Shown: positions 1 through 8,014 of the stretch, piece by piece
Numbering within the stretch: position 1 is the stretch's first letter
Layout: each line of letters opens with the position of its first letter
DNA from: CTSoil-075 sp042610375
Lineage (GTDB): Bacteria; Bacillota; Negativicutes; DSM-13327
Direction of reading: 5' to 3'
Length of the DNA stretch: 64,000 nucleotides
NCBI RefSeq assembly: GCF_042610375.1
Contig: NZ_JBGJZL010000009.1
Location: forward strand, 1-64,000
Position numbers and translations under genes: made by a program
The notes under the pieces: generated by a model
Told to the model about the DNA's origin: nothing
Database searches by the model: none
What the model saw: only the letters and a program-made list of their open reading frames with translations

Positions 1-53
1 TGTTAGGCACGCCGCCAGCGTTCGTCCTGAGCCAGGATCAAACTCTCCATAAA
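1..53 (-). rRNA. rrs: 16S rRNA, 5' end only (partial)
   Basis: The reverse complement contains the universal 16S 5' primer site AGAGTTTGATCCTGGCTCAG followed by GACGAACGCTGGCGGCGTG, the standard start of Firmicute 16S rRNA. The gene runs off the left edge, so only about the first 53 nucleotides are present. The exact 5' end is placed by E. coli numbering (that AGAG is near position 8). It lies downstream of bofA on the same strand. Confidence 0.97.
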
Positions 54-247
54 AGTTATATTATGAAGAACCTTGATGGCTCTTTAAAAAACTTACTTGT
101 GTCAGTATCACTTGCGTGACCCGACGTGTGTGTACTCAAAACGAGTACGGCACATCTGGCTTATTTTAACTTTACTTACATTGTTTAGTTTTCAAAGAAC
201 ACCTAATTGCAACAAGCAACGTTTATGTCATCATTGCAACGGATATT

Positions 248-341
248 ATCTTAACATGTTTTTCACATCATGTCAACATTTTTTTGTGCCGGCAGCACCG
301 GCGACTTGCTTATAATATCATACTCTTTAAATGCATGTCAA
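248..341 (-). promoter_or_regulatory. Tandem rrn promoters P1 and P2
   Basis: Two sigma-A promoters face the 16S gene. The upstream one has TTGACA at 336-341 and TATTAT at 312-317 (18-bp spacer). The downstream one has TTGACA at 271-276 and TAAGAT at 248-253 (17-bp spacer), preceded by an A-tract that could be an UP element. The leader between them and the 16S gene carries CTTTGAAAACT, typical of Firmicute rrn leaders. A GC-rich inverted repeat near 287-303 sits between the promoters and has no U-tract, so it is not a terminator. Confidence 0.85.
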
Positions 342-364
342 GAGATTTAATTATTTTTTTATAA

Positions 365-643
365 TCATGCAATAAATACTTTAAATAAAATAAGCAAGAC
401 AACCCCCGGCAATCCCAGAAAACCAGCGACGAGAGCAGTAATGGGATTAACAGCAATATTGAAACCAATATGAGCGCCTACAAAATTTAAAACCCACAGC
501 ATCGCACCACCGATTAAAGCATTATAAATCAAACGAAAAATTAACTTAATAGGCATTAAAAACATACGTCCTAACAAATAGATTAAAACAATACCAAAAA
601 CATAGGCTAGAATTACATTAAATTCACCAAATACAACCGGCAT
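365..643 (-). CDS. bofA: Pro-sigmaK processing inhibitor BofA family
   Basis: A 92-residue, very hydrophobic protein. In Bacillus, BofA sits in the mother-cell membrane around the forespore and restrains the SpoIVFB protease that activates sigma-K. Membrane segments are visible near residues 5-25, 35-57 and 68-90, and the C-terminal stretch (GFNIAVNPITALVAGFLGLPG) is the BofA family signature. The ATG at 643 is chosen over a TTG two codons upstream because GAGGAGGGG lies 7 nt before it. A terminator separates it from yaaL, so it may have its own promoter. Its position just upstream of an rrn operon is the same as in B. subtilis. Confidence 0.93.
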   Translation of the reverse strand: MPVVFGEFNVILAYVFGIVLIYLLGRMFLMPIKLIFRLIYNALIGGAMLWVLNFVGAHIGFNIAVNPITALVAGFLGLPGVVLLILFKVFIA

Positions 644-750
644 AATCAATCCCCTCCTCTATACACTCCTACAATATACATATTAAAAAGATAGTCCAAG
701 TATGATAATAAACGGCTTAGATTCAAAAAATAGATCACTTTAATTCCGTA

Positions 751-775
751 AAAAAACCAGAGTATTCAACTCCGG
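751..775 (-). terminator. Terminator after yaaL
   Basis: On the minus strand CCGGAGT-TGAAT-ACTCTGG is followed by a run of T. It closes the dnaX-ebfC-recR-yaaL unit. Confidence 0.8.
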
Positions 776-812
776 CTTTCAAATCCTTTGATTATCCCTA
801 TGCTTGAAAAAA

Positions 813-1121
813 TCAGTGATTTACTATCTCATTTTTATCCTTCTCTTCATAAGGCTTTTCCGCATATGGAGAATAAACGACACCCGCATGACGCGCCTGT
901 TTTAACAGATACATGTATTTTTTTTCTGTCGCTCGCATCAAATATACTGCATGATCAATCAAATCTTCATCAGACACCATATTATAATAAGATTGAGCAT
1001 TCAACCATTCTTGCCTAGCTTCTTCTACCATTACAGGTAAAGGCGGCAACGGCTTAGGAACAAAATTTTCACCAATTTGTAAACGTGTTTTTATTCTTTC
1101 TAATATTGGCATGATGTCCAT
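813..1121 (-). CDS. yaaL: YaaL-like DUF2508 family protein
   Basis: A 102-residue protein of unknown biochemical function. It is recognised mainly by the pattern EARQEWLNAQSYYNMVSDEDL followed by a Tyr-rich helix and by its position between recR and bofA, where B. subtilis has yaaL. It is predicted soluble, mostly helical and charged. The ATG at 1121 is preferred over one 33 nt upstream because AGGAGGAG lies just before it. The recR stop codon is about 60 nt upstream, so it is probably the last gene of the dnaX operon. Confidence 0.8.
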   Translation of the reverse strand: MDIMPILERIKTRLQIGENFVPKPLPPLPVMVEEARQEWLNAQSYYNMVSDEDLIDHAVYLMRATEKKYMYLLKQARHAGVVYSPYAEKPYEEKDKNEIVNH

Positions 1122-1180
1122 ATACACTCCTCCTGTCAAGGCTATTTTTTCCAAAAACAGGAGGAATTAAACGTCTTTTC

Positions 1181-1777
1181 TTACATTTCTCGTCGATTTT
1201 CCATTGCTTTTGATAAAGTAACTGCATCAGCATATTCTAAATCTCCGCCAATTGGTAAACCATGGGCAATTCGCGTTACTTTAACCCCAAGTGGTTTTAA
1301 GAGTCTAGAAATATACATAGCAGTAGCTTCACCTTCAACATCAGGATTTGTAGCCATTATCACTTCTGTGATCGTTCCTGATTGTATTCGAGTCAAAAGT
1401 TCTTTGATCCGAATATCATTAGGACCAATACCTTCCAAAGGAGATAATTGACCATGTAATACATGATAGCGACCATGATATTCGCGAGTGCGTTCCATCG
1501 CAGCCACATCCCGCGGTTCTTCCATCACACATAATACACTAGAATCTCTCACTTCAGCCTGACATATCTTACACGGGTTACAATCCGTCAAATTAAAACA
1601 CACATTACAGTAACTAATCTTTTCCTTTGCTTCAATGATAGCCTGAGCTAATCCTTCAGCCCGCGCTTTATCCATTTCCAAAACATAATATGCCAGCCGC
1701 GCAGCCGTCTTAGATCCTATTCCCGGCAAAGCACGAAACTGTTCTATTAGTTTGGCAAGCGGCGCTATGTATTGCAT
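1181..1777 (-). CDS. recR: Recombination mediator RecR
   Basis: A 198-residue protein, the normal RecR length. RecR works with RecF and RecO to load RecA on gapped DNA. Visible parts in order are the N-terminal helix-hairpin-helix (LPGIGSKTAARLAYYVL, about residues 17-33), the four-cysteine zinc finger (CNVCFNLTDCNPCKIC, about 57-72) and the Toprim domain (CVMEEPRD, then ATNPDVEGEATAMYI). It starts 3 nt after the ebfC stop codon, so translation is probably coupled within the dnaX operon. Confidence 0.98.
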   Translation of the reverse strand: MQYIAPLAKLIEQFRALPGIGSKTAARLAYYVLEMDKARAEGLAQAIIEAKEKISYCNVCFNLTDCNPCKICQAEVRDSSVLCVMEEPRDVAAMERTREYHGRYHVLHGQLSPLEGIGPNDIRIKELLTRIQSGTITEVIMATNPDVEGEATAMYISRLLKPLGVKVTRIAHGLPIGGDLEYADAVTLSKAMENRREM

Positions 1778-1780
1778 AAC

Positions 1781-2116
1781 TTAAAACATTCCAGATGGCA
1801 GATTTAAACCACCAGTAAGTTTACCCATTTCTTGAGCCATCATATCATCGACTTTTTTTATCGCTTCATTAACAGCTGCTGCTACCAAATCTTCTAACAT
1901 TTCAATATCTTGTGGATCAACTGCAGCTGGATCAATTTTCAAAGATTGAATTTGTTTTTCTCCAGTAATGACCACCTTAATCGCACCACCACCTGCCGAT
2001 ACCTCCATGGTACGAGTTTTAAGTTGTTCCTGCATTTTTGCCATTTCACCTTGCAATTTTTGCATTTTCTTCATCATGCCAGCCATATTACCCATGTTAC
2101 CCATATTTCCAAACAT
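1781..2116 (-). CDS. ebfC: YbaB/EbfC family nucleoid-associated protein
   Basis: A 111-residue small DNA-binding protein of the YbaB/EbfC family, which forms dimers and binds DNA without strict sequence specificity. The N-terminus is an unusual Gly-Asn-Met repeat (MFGNMGNMGNMAGMM). The family core follows: KKMQKLQGEMAKMQEQL, then GGGAIKVVITGEKQIQSLKIDP. It lies 4 nt after dnaX and 3 nt before recR, the universal dnaX-ebfC-recR arrangement. Confidence 0.96.
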   Translation of the reverse strand: MFGNMGNMGNMAGMMKKMQKLQGEMAKMQEQLKTRTMEVSAGGGAIKVVITGEKQIQSLKIDPAAVDPQDIEMLEDLVAAAVNEAIKKVDDMMAQEMGKLTGGLNLPSGMF

Positions 2117-2120
2117 TATT

Positions 2121-3857
2121 TTAGTCCCCCTTATGTTCTTCTTTTTTTGTTACTTTACCACCAAACATATCTAAAGCCTGGCGCACAGCAGGATGTTCTG
2201 TCCCCTCCAGCGGTACTCCGGTACTTACCGGCTTGGATTTAGGCGATACAGTTGATTTATTTTTAGGCGTAGCCGCCACAGTCCCCAGTATACAACAAAG
2301 TTGCACTGTTTTTCCACAAATTTGTTCCAGTATCTTTTCAATCATTCCACGATAATCATCTTTTTCTGTACGTTCTTTAGGAAAAGTCGCCGCAAATTGA
2401 ACAGTGGCTTGTTTATCATTTAAGGCAATCAAATGTCCTTGCGAAACACAAGCATGGACGGAACGTTTACCTTTTGCCACCAATTCTTTCAACACATCAT
2501 CCCAAATACGTTTTATATCATCAGTTATATTTGAATCAACTATGATTTTTTCTAACTTAGTCTCTTCACTTGTTGGCTCACCTTTCACTGGCTCTGGTAC
2601 CGATAAGCTTTTCGGCGGCGCAGAAACAATCGGTGCTGCACGTGTCAGAGGTGGTGCCGATTGAATCACTTGAGTTTTCGGCATCACAGATTGATTATAA
2701 CTGACAGGCATTCCCGAAAATTGGGCCTCTAATGCTACAATCCTCGCAAGTAAGCCATCCATATCACCACCAACAGAACGGCGACAAATAGATAGTAATG
2801 TCACTTCAGCCGTTATTCTTGGTTCAGGTGCCCAACGAGCTTCATTGGCACCTTCATTTAATAGTTGAATTATTTGAATTAATTCTTCATGAGTAAACAA
2901 ATCGCTATGCTTGCCGAGTACGATTCGATCATCACCATATAATTCAATATTATCAATTGTCGGTGCCGCCTTAAACAACATGACGCTTCTCATATATAAA
3001 GCCAGTTCAAGTAAAATTTGGCGCACTTCTTTGCCCAGTACAATTAGTTCATTTAAAGCTAACAATACAGCTTTAAAATCACGTTCAACCAAAGTTTCCG
3101 TAATATGCCATACCCATTCATGACCAATAAGTCCTAATAATTGTCGAACTCGCTCTGACGTGATCAAGCCGTCATCCATAGTTGTACATTGATCGAGAAT
3201 ACTAAGAGCATCTCTGAGTCCACCATCAGCATGAGATGCGATAAGTTTCAAAGCGTCAGGAGCCACATCAAGGCCATTGTGTTGAACAACATCAGCTAAA
3301 CGTTGTTCAATTTCCCGAACACCAATACGTCGAAAATCATAACGTTGGCATCGAGAATGAATCGTAGCGGGTATTTTATGAGCCTCTGTAGTCGCTAAAA
3401 TAAATACCACATGAGGAGGCGGTTCCTCCAATGTTTTAAGCAGAGCATTGAAGGCTTCTGTGGTTAACATATGTACTTCATCAATAATATATACTTTATA
3501 CCGTCCATCCACGGGGGCAAACTTCACAGTCTCCCTCAATTCGCGTATTTCATCAATACCCCGATTAGATGCAGCATCAATTTCAAGAACATCCATAGAT
3601 GCACCAGTATTAATCCGTTCACAATTTGCACATATATTACACGGCTCGGGTGTCGGGCCATTGATACAGTTGAGTGATTTCGCCAATATTTTAGCTGTGC
3701 TGGTTTTACCAGTCCCTCTCGGTCCTGAAAATAAATAAGCATGACCAATTTTGCCTAATACAATGGCATTTTTCAAAGTACTGCTAATGTGATTCTGTCC
3801 TACTAAATTTTCAAAATCCTGAGGACGCCATTGACGATATAATGCCACATATGCCAT
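2121..3857 (-). CDS. dnaX: DNA polymerase III subunit gamma/tau
   Basis: A 578-residue clamp-loader ATPase. The N-terminal AAA+ module shows Walker A (GPRGTGKTSTAK, near residue 45), a zinc-binding cluster (CNICANCERI near 75) and Walker B (IIDEVHML near 125). The sensor/arginine-finger region (HSRCQRYDF) follows, and a C-terminal third with Pro-rich linkers. The start ATG is preceded by AAGGAGGTG. I saw no clear slippery A-tract in the middle of the gene that would make a short gamma form. It opens the dnaX-ebfC-recR-yaaL operon and lies just downstream of the SRP RNA. Confidence 0.98.
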   Translation of the reverse strand: MAYVALYRQWRPQDFENLVGQNHISSTLKNAIVLGKIGHAYLFSGPRGTGKTSTAKILAKSLNCINGPTPEPCNICANCERINTGASMDVLEIDAASNRGIDEIRELRETVKFAPVDGRYKVYIIDEVHMLTTEAFNALLKTLEEPPPHVVFILATTEAHKIPATIHSRCQRYDFRRIGVREIEQRLADVVQHNGLDVAPDALKLIASHADGGLRDALSILDQCTTMDDGLITSERVRQLLGLIGHEWVWHITETLVERDFKAVLLALNELIVLGKEVRQILLELALYMRSVMLFKAAPTIDNIELYGDDRIVLGKHSDLFTHEELIQIIQLLNEGANEARWAPEPRITAEVTLLSICRRSVGGDMDGLLARIVALEAQFSGMPVSYNQSVMPKTQVIQSAPPLTRAAPIVSAPPKSLSVPEPVKGEPTSEETKLEKIIVDSNITDDIKRIWDDVLKELVAKGKRSVHACVSQGHLIALNDKQATVQFAATFPKERTEKDDYRGMIEKILEQICGKTVQLCCILGTVAATPKNKSTVSPKSKPVSTGVPLEGTEHPAVRQALDMFGGKVTKKEEHKGD

Positions 3858-3965
3858 ATAACCCGCACCTCCTTACAACCTTATATTTTATTCCACATGA
3901 AGTTTCTTTTTCCTGCAGTTTTACTCTGCAAAACAATCCTCAAAAAGATACTTTCTATCATAGCC

Positions 3966-3991
3966 AAAAAGCAACCAGATATTCTGGTTGC
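3966..3991 (-). terminator. Terminator of the SRP RNA gene
   Basis: GCAACCAGA-tat-TCTGGTTGC hairpin with a T-run on the minus strand, just 3' of the SRP RNA. Confidence 0.88.
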
Positions 3992-4018
3992 TTTTCATTG
4001 CATTTATTCTTTTAGCGT

Positions 4019-4143
4019 CGGGCCACGACACAAGCCAGGCACCCTCACGGCACATAAAAATTATCACTTACCGCTGCTTCCTTCCGGATCTGACGGGGTT
4101 CATGAGTTTCCATTGCGTAAGACCCAACTTCTGTCGTGGCCCC
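4019..4143 (-). ncRNA. ffs: Signal recognition particle RNA, small type
   Basis: The minus strand reads through the conserved SRP domain IV apical loop (GTCAGATCCGGAAGGAAGCA) and is closed by matching ends (GGGGCCACGACA at the 5' side, TGTCGTGGCCC at the 3' side). At about 120 nt it is the small 4.5S-like form without the Alu domain of Bacillus scRNA. It binds Ffh for co-translational membrane targeting. Ends are set by the terminal pairing and are accurate to a few bases. Confidence 0.95.
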
Positions 4144-4238
4144 ACTCTAAAATAAATAAAGGGCTAAAATATGAAATTTTATGCCAATCACATGTCATCA
4201 GCCATCACACAATACGCTGACAGTTTATTAAAATTTAA

Positions 4239-4328
4239 TGGCGGAGAGAGAGGGATTCGAACCCTCGGTACAGTTGCCCGTACACACGCTTTCCAGGCGT
4301 GCTCCTTCAACCGCTCGGACATCTCTCC
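4239..4328 (-). tRNA. tRNA-Ser(GGA)
   Basis: Class II tRNA with long variable arm. Anticodon stem-loop CACGC-CTGGAAA-GCGTG gives anticodon GGA (codons UCC/UCU). The acceptor stem GGAGAGA pairs with TCTCTCC, the discriminator is G, and CCA is encoded (4239-4241). Confidence 0.97.
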
Positions 4329-4524
4329 AAAAACTAATTCACTACTATTTTGCATTCGCAGCAGCAATTAATCAGCTACAAAAAATATAATATCATGTCC
4401 TAAGATTATTGTCAACAATATTTTTTCATAATATTTTTTTCTTATAAATAGATTGCTCATAGAAATAAAAAAACAGGCGTTTTAACTGCGCACAGCTAGA
4501 ACCCCTGGTGTTGTATATATATTA

Positions 4525-4615
4525 TGGCGGAGAGAGTGGGATTCGAACCCACGAGACCTGTTACAGCCTACTCGATTTCGAGTCGAGCGCCTTCGACCAG
4601 CTCAGCCACCTCTCC
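4525..4615 (-). tRNA. tRNA-Ser(CGA)
   Basis: Class II serine tRNA. The loop CTCGAAA between CTCGA/TCGAG-type stem strands gives anticodon CGA (codon UCG). Acceptor GGAGAGG-type stem, encoded CCA at 4525-4527. It lies between tRNA-Ser(GGA) and tadA on the same strand. Confidence 0.96.
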
Positions 4616-4638
4616 GTTACCTGATCATCAAAAAAGTC

Positions 4639-5124
4639 TCATTTATTGTTAATTGCTTGTAATGTTTTTTTATTCTTTCGCCGACTACGAAAAAAATCAC
4701 GCATAATTTCAGCGCATTCATCACTTCGTACTCCTGATGCAACAACCATGCTATGATTTAGAGCATCATTTTGAACTATATTAAATAGCGATTCAACGGC
4801 TCCGGCTTTATAGTCAGAACTGCCATATACTAACCGGTCAATACGACTCATTACTAACGCGCCAGCACACATAGGACAAGGCTCAATCGTAACGTATAAT
4901 GTAGCACCAGTCAAACGCCATCGCTTAAGTTTTTCACAACTTTCACGTATAACAATCATTTCAGCATGAGCAGTAGCATCATGCCATATTTCACGCATGT
5001 TATGCCCTCTAGCTATGACTTGTTCATCCATAACTAGTATAGCTCCAATTGGTATTTCACCAAGATCATAAGCTTTACGTGCTTCTTCCAAGGCCAGTCC
5101 CATATAATAAGAATCATCAATCAT
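4639..5124 (-). CDS. tadA: tRNA-specific adenosine deaminase TadA
   Basis: A 161-residue zinc deaminase that converts A34 of tRNA-Arg(ACG) to inosine. The zinc/catalytic motifs are both present: HAEMIVIRESC (His ligand and catalytic Glu) and PCPMCAGAL (two Cys ligands). A longer reading frame starts inside the tRNA-Arg(CCT) gene. The ATG at 5124 gives the standard N-terminus (MIDDSYYMGLALEEA) and avoids that overlap, although its ribosome site is weak. Its substrate tRNA-Arg(ACG) is encoded 120 bp upstream. Confidence 0.96.
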   Translation of the reverse strand: MIDDSYYMGLALEEARKAYDLGEIPIGAILVMDEQVIARGHNMREIWHDATAHAEMIVIRESCEKLKRWRLTGATLYVTIEPCPMCAGALVMSRIDRLVYGSSDYKAGAVESLFNIVQNDALNHSMVVASGVRSDECAEIMRDFFRSRRKNKKTLQAINNK

Positions 5125-5146
5125 CCGGTTCACCACACAAAATAAA

Positions 5147-5223
5147 TGGTGCGCCCGGGGGGACTCGAACCACCGGCACACGGTTTAGGAAACCGTTGCT
5201 CTATCCGCCTGAGCTACGGGCGC
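5147..5223 (-). tRNA. tRNA-Arg(CCT)
   Basis: Cloverleaf with acceptor GCGCCCG/CGGGCGC, anticodon loop TTCCTAA (anticodon CCT, codon AGG), T-arm with GGTTCGAGTCC and encoded CCA at 5147-5149. Confidence 0.97.
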
Positions 5224-5243
5224 AGGTACAATAAACAGCAATA

Positions 5244-5320
5244 TGGTGACCCCGGCAGGATTCGAACCTGCGACCTCTTGATTCGTAGTCAAGCGCTCTA
5301 TCCAGCTGGGCTACGGAGTC
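5244..5320 (-). tRNA. tRNA-Arg(ACG), the TadA substrate
   Basis: Acceptor GACTCCG/CGGGGTC, anticodon stem-loop CTTGA-CTACGAA-TCAAG giving anticodon ACG, encoded CCA at 5244-5246. This is the one tRNA whose wobble A34 is normally edited to inosine by TadA in bacteria. Confidence 0.97.
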
Positions 5321-5458
5321 ATTTTGCCAATCGAGTCAGTAACTCGTCAACAAAAAATATTTTATCATAATCAAATTACAAAGTCAACTATTTTTTTATT
5401 ATAAAGTTTTTTTATGATTATTTTAAAATAGCATTTTCTATTTATATTACCTAAACAT

Positions 5459-5620
5459 TGTGGATAACTTTATCCACAATGTTTTATCCACAGATTTTTC
5501 ACTCCTTTTCGACTAAAAACCCTTTATCTTTGCGAATGATTAAGATACTTTTACTAAGTTATCCACAATTATTAACACTATGTTGATAATTGTGTTGATA
5601 AGTTTGTGAATTGTGTATAA
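5459..5620. other. DnaA-box cluster (seven sites in 162 bp)
   Basis: Four perfect TTATCCACA boxes lie at 5459-5467 (minus), 5470-5478, 5484-5492 and 5559-5567 (plus). TTATACACA is at 5612-5620 (minus), and two one-mismatch boxes TTATCAACA are at 5581-5589 and 5593-5601 (minus). The surrounding 5321-5669 is AT-rich and has no gene. Such density is typical of origins or of DnaA-titration/regulatory clusters. No dnaA or dnaN is in the window and gene orientation does not switch here, so a secondary cluster is more likely than oriC. Confidence 0.85.
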
Positions 5621-5655
5621 AAAAAAGACTTGACCTTAGTCAAATCTTTTTTTTA
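5621..5655 (-). terminator. Terminator of ppk
   Basis: Stem AAGATTTGAC-TAAG-GTCAAGTCTT on the minus strand followed by T-run. Runs of A and T on both sides make it potentially bidirectional. Confidence 0.85.
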
Positions 5656-5669
5656 TTTTTTTTTGCTAG

Positions 5670-7721
5670 TTAAGTAAGAACGCACGATCGACTTTCAGCC
5701 TCTCGACATAATTCTTCCTGACTATTGATTGTTTTACCCCGACTAAAAGCATGTTGATAATTACCATCATTTTTCATAATATAAGCTTTCCGGTTATCCT
5801 TCAGCATGATTTCTAACATATTTTTCACACGTTCAATATTTTTTTGATCACCAATAGGAAATAATAACTCTACTCGTTCACTCAAATTACGTTTCATCCA
5901 ATCAGCACTCGATAAGTACACGTCCGAATTGCCACCATTTGCAAAATAAAGTATTCGATGATGTTCCAAAAATCGTCCAATTACACTTCGTACGGTAATA
6001 TTATGACTAACCCCCTCAATACCTGGTATTAAGGAACAAATACCACGAACAATCAGTTCGATTTTAACTCCTTTGCTAGAAGCTTCATATAATTTAAGAA
6101 TAACCTCTTTATCAAGTAGAGAATTCATTTTTGCAATAATATGCCCACCTTTCCCCGCTTCAGCAAACTCAATTTCTCGATCAATGAGTGCCTTCAAACG
6201 CTTTCGCAAACCATGGGGGGCAACGACAAGTTTCCTCCATGAGGTCGGTACAGAACAACCAAGGATCATATTAAAAAATTCAGAGGCATCAGCACCAATT
6301 TCTTTATCAGCAGTAAATAAACTCAAATCTGAATAGAGACGGGCAGTCGTGTCATTATAATTACCAGTCCCCATGTGAATATAGCGACGCATACAGCTAC
6401 CTTCTTGTCTAATAACCAACGCCATTTTGCCGTGAACTTTCAATCCTACAACACCATAGATAACATGACAACCAGCTTCTTCTAATCGCCTAGCCCACAA
6501 AATATTATTTTCTTCATCAAAACGTGCACGAACTTCTACAACAACAGTGACCTGTTTACCATTCTCCGCTGCTTTTATCAAAGCTTCCACAATAGAAGAA
6601 TTTCCGCTTACACGATATAAAGTTTGTTTAATAGCAAGTACACCAGGATCAACAGAAGCCTGCCGAATAAAATCCACAATGGGTGCAAAAGATTCATAGG
6701 GGTGATGCAATAAAATATCTTTTTCCCGAATGACATCAAACAAATTCTTTACATCTTTAAGTTCCATAGGAATTTGGGGAATCATGGGTTTGTAACGCAA
6801 ATGATCATAACCGATGACATCGGTCACTTTCATAAAACACGACACATCAATTCGACCAGAAATCTCATATACATCTTGCCCTGCAATTTTAAACACATCT
6901 AATAAGAAATCTTTCAAAAAGTTTTTACGCGTTTTACCGATTTCCAAGCGAACGGCTTCTCCTCGTTTACGCTGACGCAGAGACTTTTCCACTTCAACTA
7001 ACAAATCTTCAGCACCTTCACCATCAATTAGCAAATCCGCATTGCGAGTAATCCGAAAAGGTATTACTTCTTTGACTACATAACCAAAAAATAAATATGA
7101 ACAATAACTTGTTATAATATCTTCTAAGAAGACAAAGGTCTTTCCGACGCCTTGATCTGGTACCTCGACAATCCTTGGCAACACACTCGGTACTGGAACA
7201 ATTGCAATTTGGCTTTCTTCCACACCTCTAGTCAAGGATACGACTAAGTTTAAACTTCGATTGGCTAGTAACGGAAAAGGATGACTCGCGTTAATTGCTA
7301 AAGGAGTCAAAAGAGGATAAATGATATTATGAAAATAATTATCCATCCATTCGCGCCCTGAAGTTGACAACCCTTCGACTGTAGTAAAAAATATATTTTC
7401 AGTTTCCATACAAGTCATGATTTTTTTCAAAAAACGATATTTTTTTTGCACTAATTTACGTACGCTTTGATCAATCAAACTTAATTGTTCTGCAGCATTG
7501 AGACCTGCATCATCTTTTTTAGTAATTCCCATCTCTACTTGTTGTTTTAGACCCGCAACTCGAATCATAAAAAATTCATCCAAATTAGAACTTGTAATAG
7601 CAACAAATTTGAGTCGCTCCAATAAAGGTTTCGTAAGAGAATTTGCTTCATTTAGAACTCGTTCATTGAACTTCAACCAGCTTAATTCCCTATTTAAAAA
7701 ATTCTGTTCCTTATTAAACAT
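5670..7721 (-). CDS. ppk: Polyphosphate kinase 1
   Basis: A 683-residue PPK1, which reversibly makes polyphosphate from ATP. Domains follow the family order: N-terminal helical domain (FLNRELSWLKFNERVL), head domain, then two PLD-like C-terminal domains. The histidine that becomes phosphorylated lies in GLKVHGKMALV and the second catalytic His in LEHHRILYF. The YIHMGTGNYND motif is intact. The gene is divergent from the exopolyphosphatase gene at 8015, so both arms of polyphosphate turnover share one 293-bp control region, in which I could identify no convincing Pho-type operator. Confidence 0.97.
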   Translation of the reverse strand: MFNKEQNFLNRELSWLKFNERVLNEANSLTKPLLERLKFVAITSSNLDEFFMIRVAGLKQQVEMGITKKDDAGLNAAEQLSLIDQSVRKLVQKKYRFLKKIMTCMETENIFFTTVEGLSTSGREWMDNYFHNIIYPLLTPLAINASHPFPLLANRSLNLVVSLTRGVEESQIAIVPVPSVLPRIVEVPDQGVGKTFVFLEDIITSYCSYLFFGYVVKEVIPFRITRNADLLIDGEGAEDLLVEVEKSLRQRKRGEAVRLEIGKTRKNFLKDFLLDVFKIAGQDVYEISGRIDVSCFMKVTDVIGYDHLRYKPMIPQIPMELKDVKNLFDVIREKDILLHHPYESFAPIVDFIRQASVDPGVLAIKQTLYRVSGNSSIVEALIKAAENGKQVTVVVEVRARFDEENNILWARRLEEAGCHVIYGVVGLKVHGKMALVIRQEGSCMRRYIHMGTGNYNDTTARLYSDLSLFTADKEIGADASEFFNMILGCSVPTSWRKLVVAPHGLRKRLKALIDREIEFAEAGKGGHIIAKMNSLLDKEVILKLYEASSKGVKIELIVRGICSLIPGIEGVSHNITVRSVIGRFLEHHRILYFANGGNSDVYLSSADWMKRNLSERVELLFPIGDQKNIERVKNMLEIMLKDNRKAYIMKNDGNYQHAFSRGKTINSQEELCREAESRSCVLT

Positions 7722-8014
7722 GTTGCCACCCTGCTTCTACTAAATTGAACTCTATCAACGTTTGATATTCGTTATAAACCCTTATTTTCCCTCCTATATT
7801 ATCGCAAAGTTCAGTCAAAACTTGTTAAGTTTTTGTAAATTTTCGGATATTTTTATCGTTTTATGACTGATAAAAGTATTATTTTCTTTATAAAATTTCC
7901 CATTTTTAAAATTTTTATTAAAAGTAATTTTGAATCAAAGAGGATTTTCGATAAATAATGCTAATACTTAACAATATAAAGAATGGCAGGAATGCATAAA
8001 GGAGAGCTACATTT

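Noticed and set aside
287..303. GC-rich inverted repeat GCCGG...CCGGC as a terminator of bofA
   Set aside because: On the minus strand it is followed by A rather than T, and it lies between the two rrn promoters.
97..315. Plus-strand ORF in the rrn leader
   Set aside because: It lies antisense to the rrn promoter and leader, lacks a ribosome site and has no recognisable product.
5459..5620. DnaA-box cluster as the chromosomal oriC
   Set aside because: dnaA, dnaN and rpmH are absent and gene orientation stays mostly minus on both sides, so I list it only as a DnaA-box cluster.
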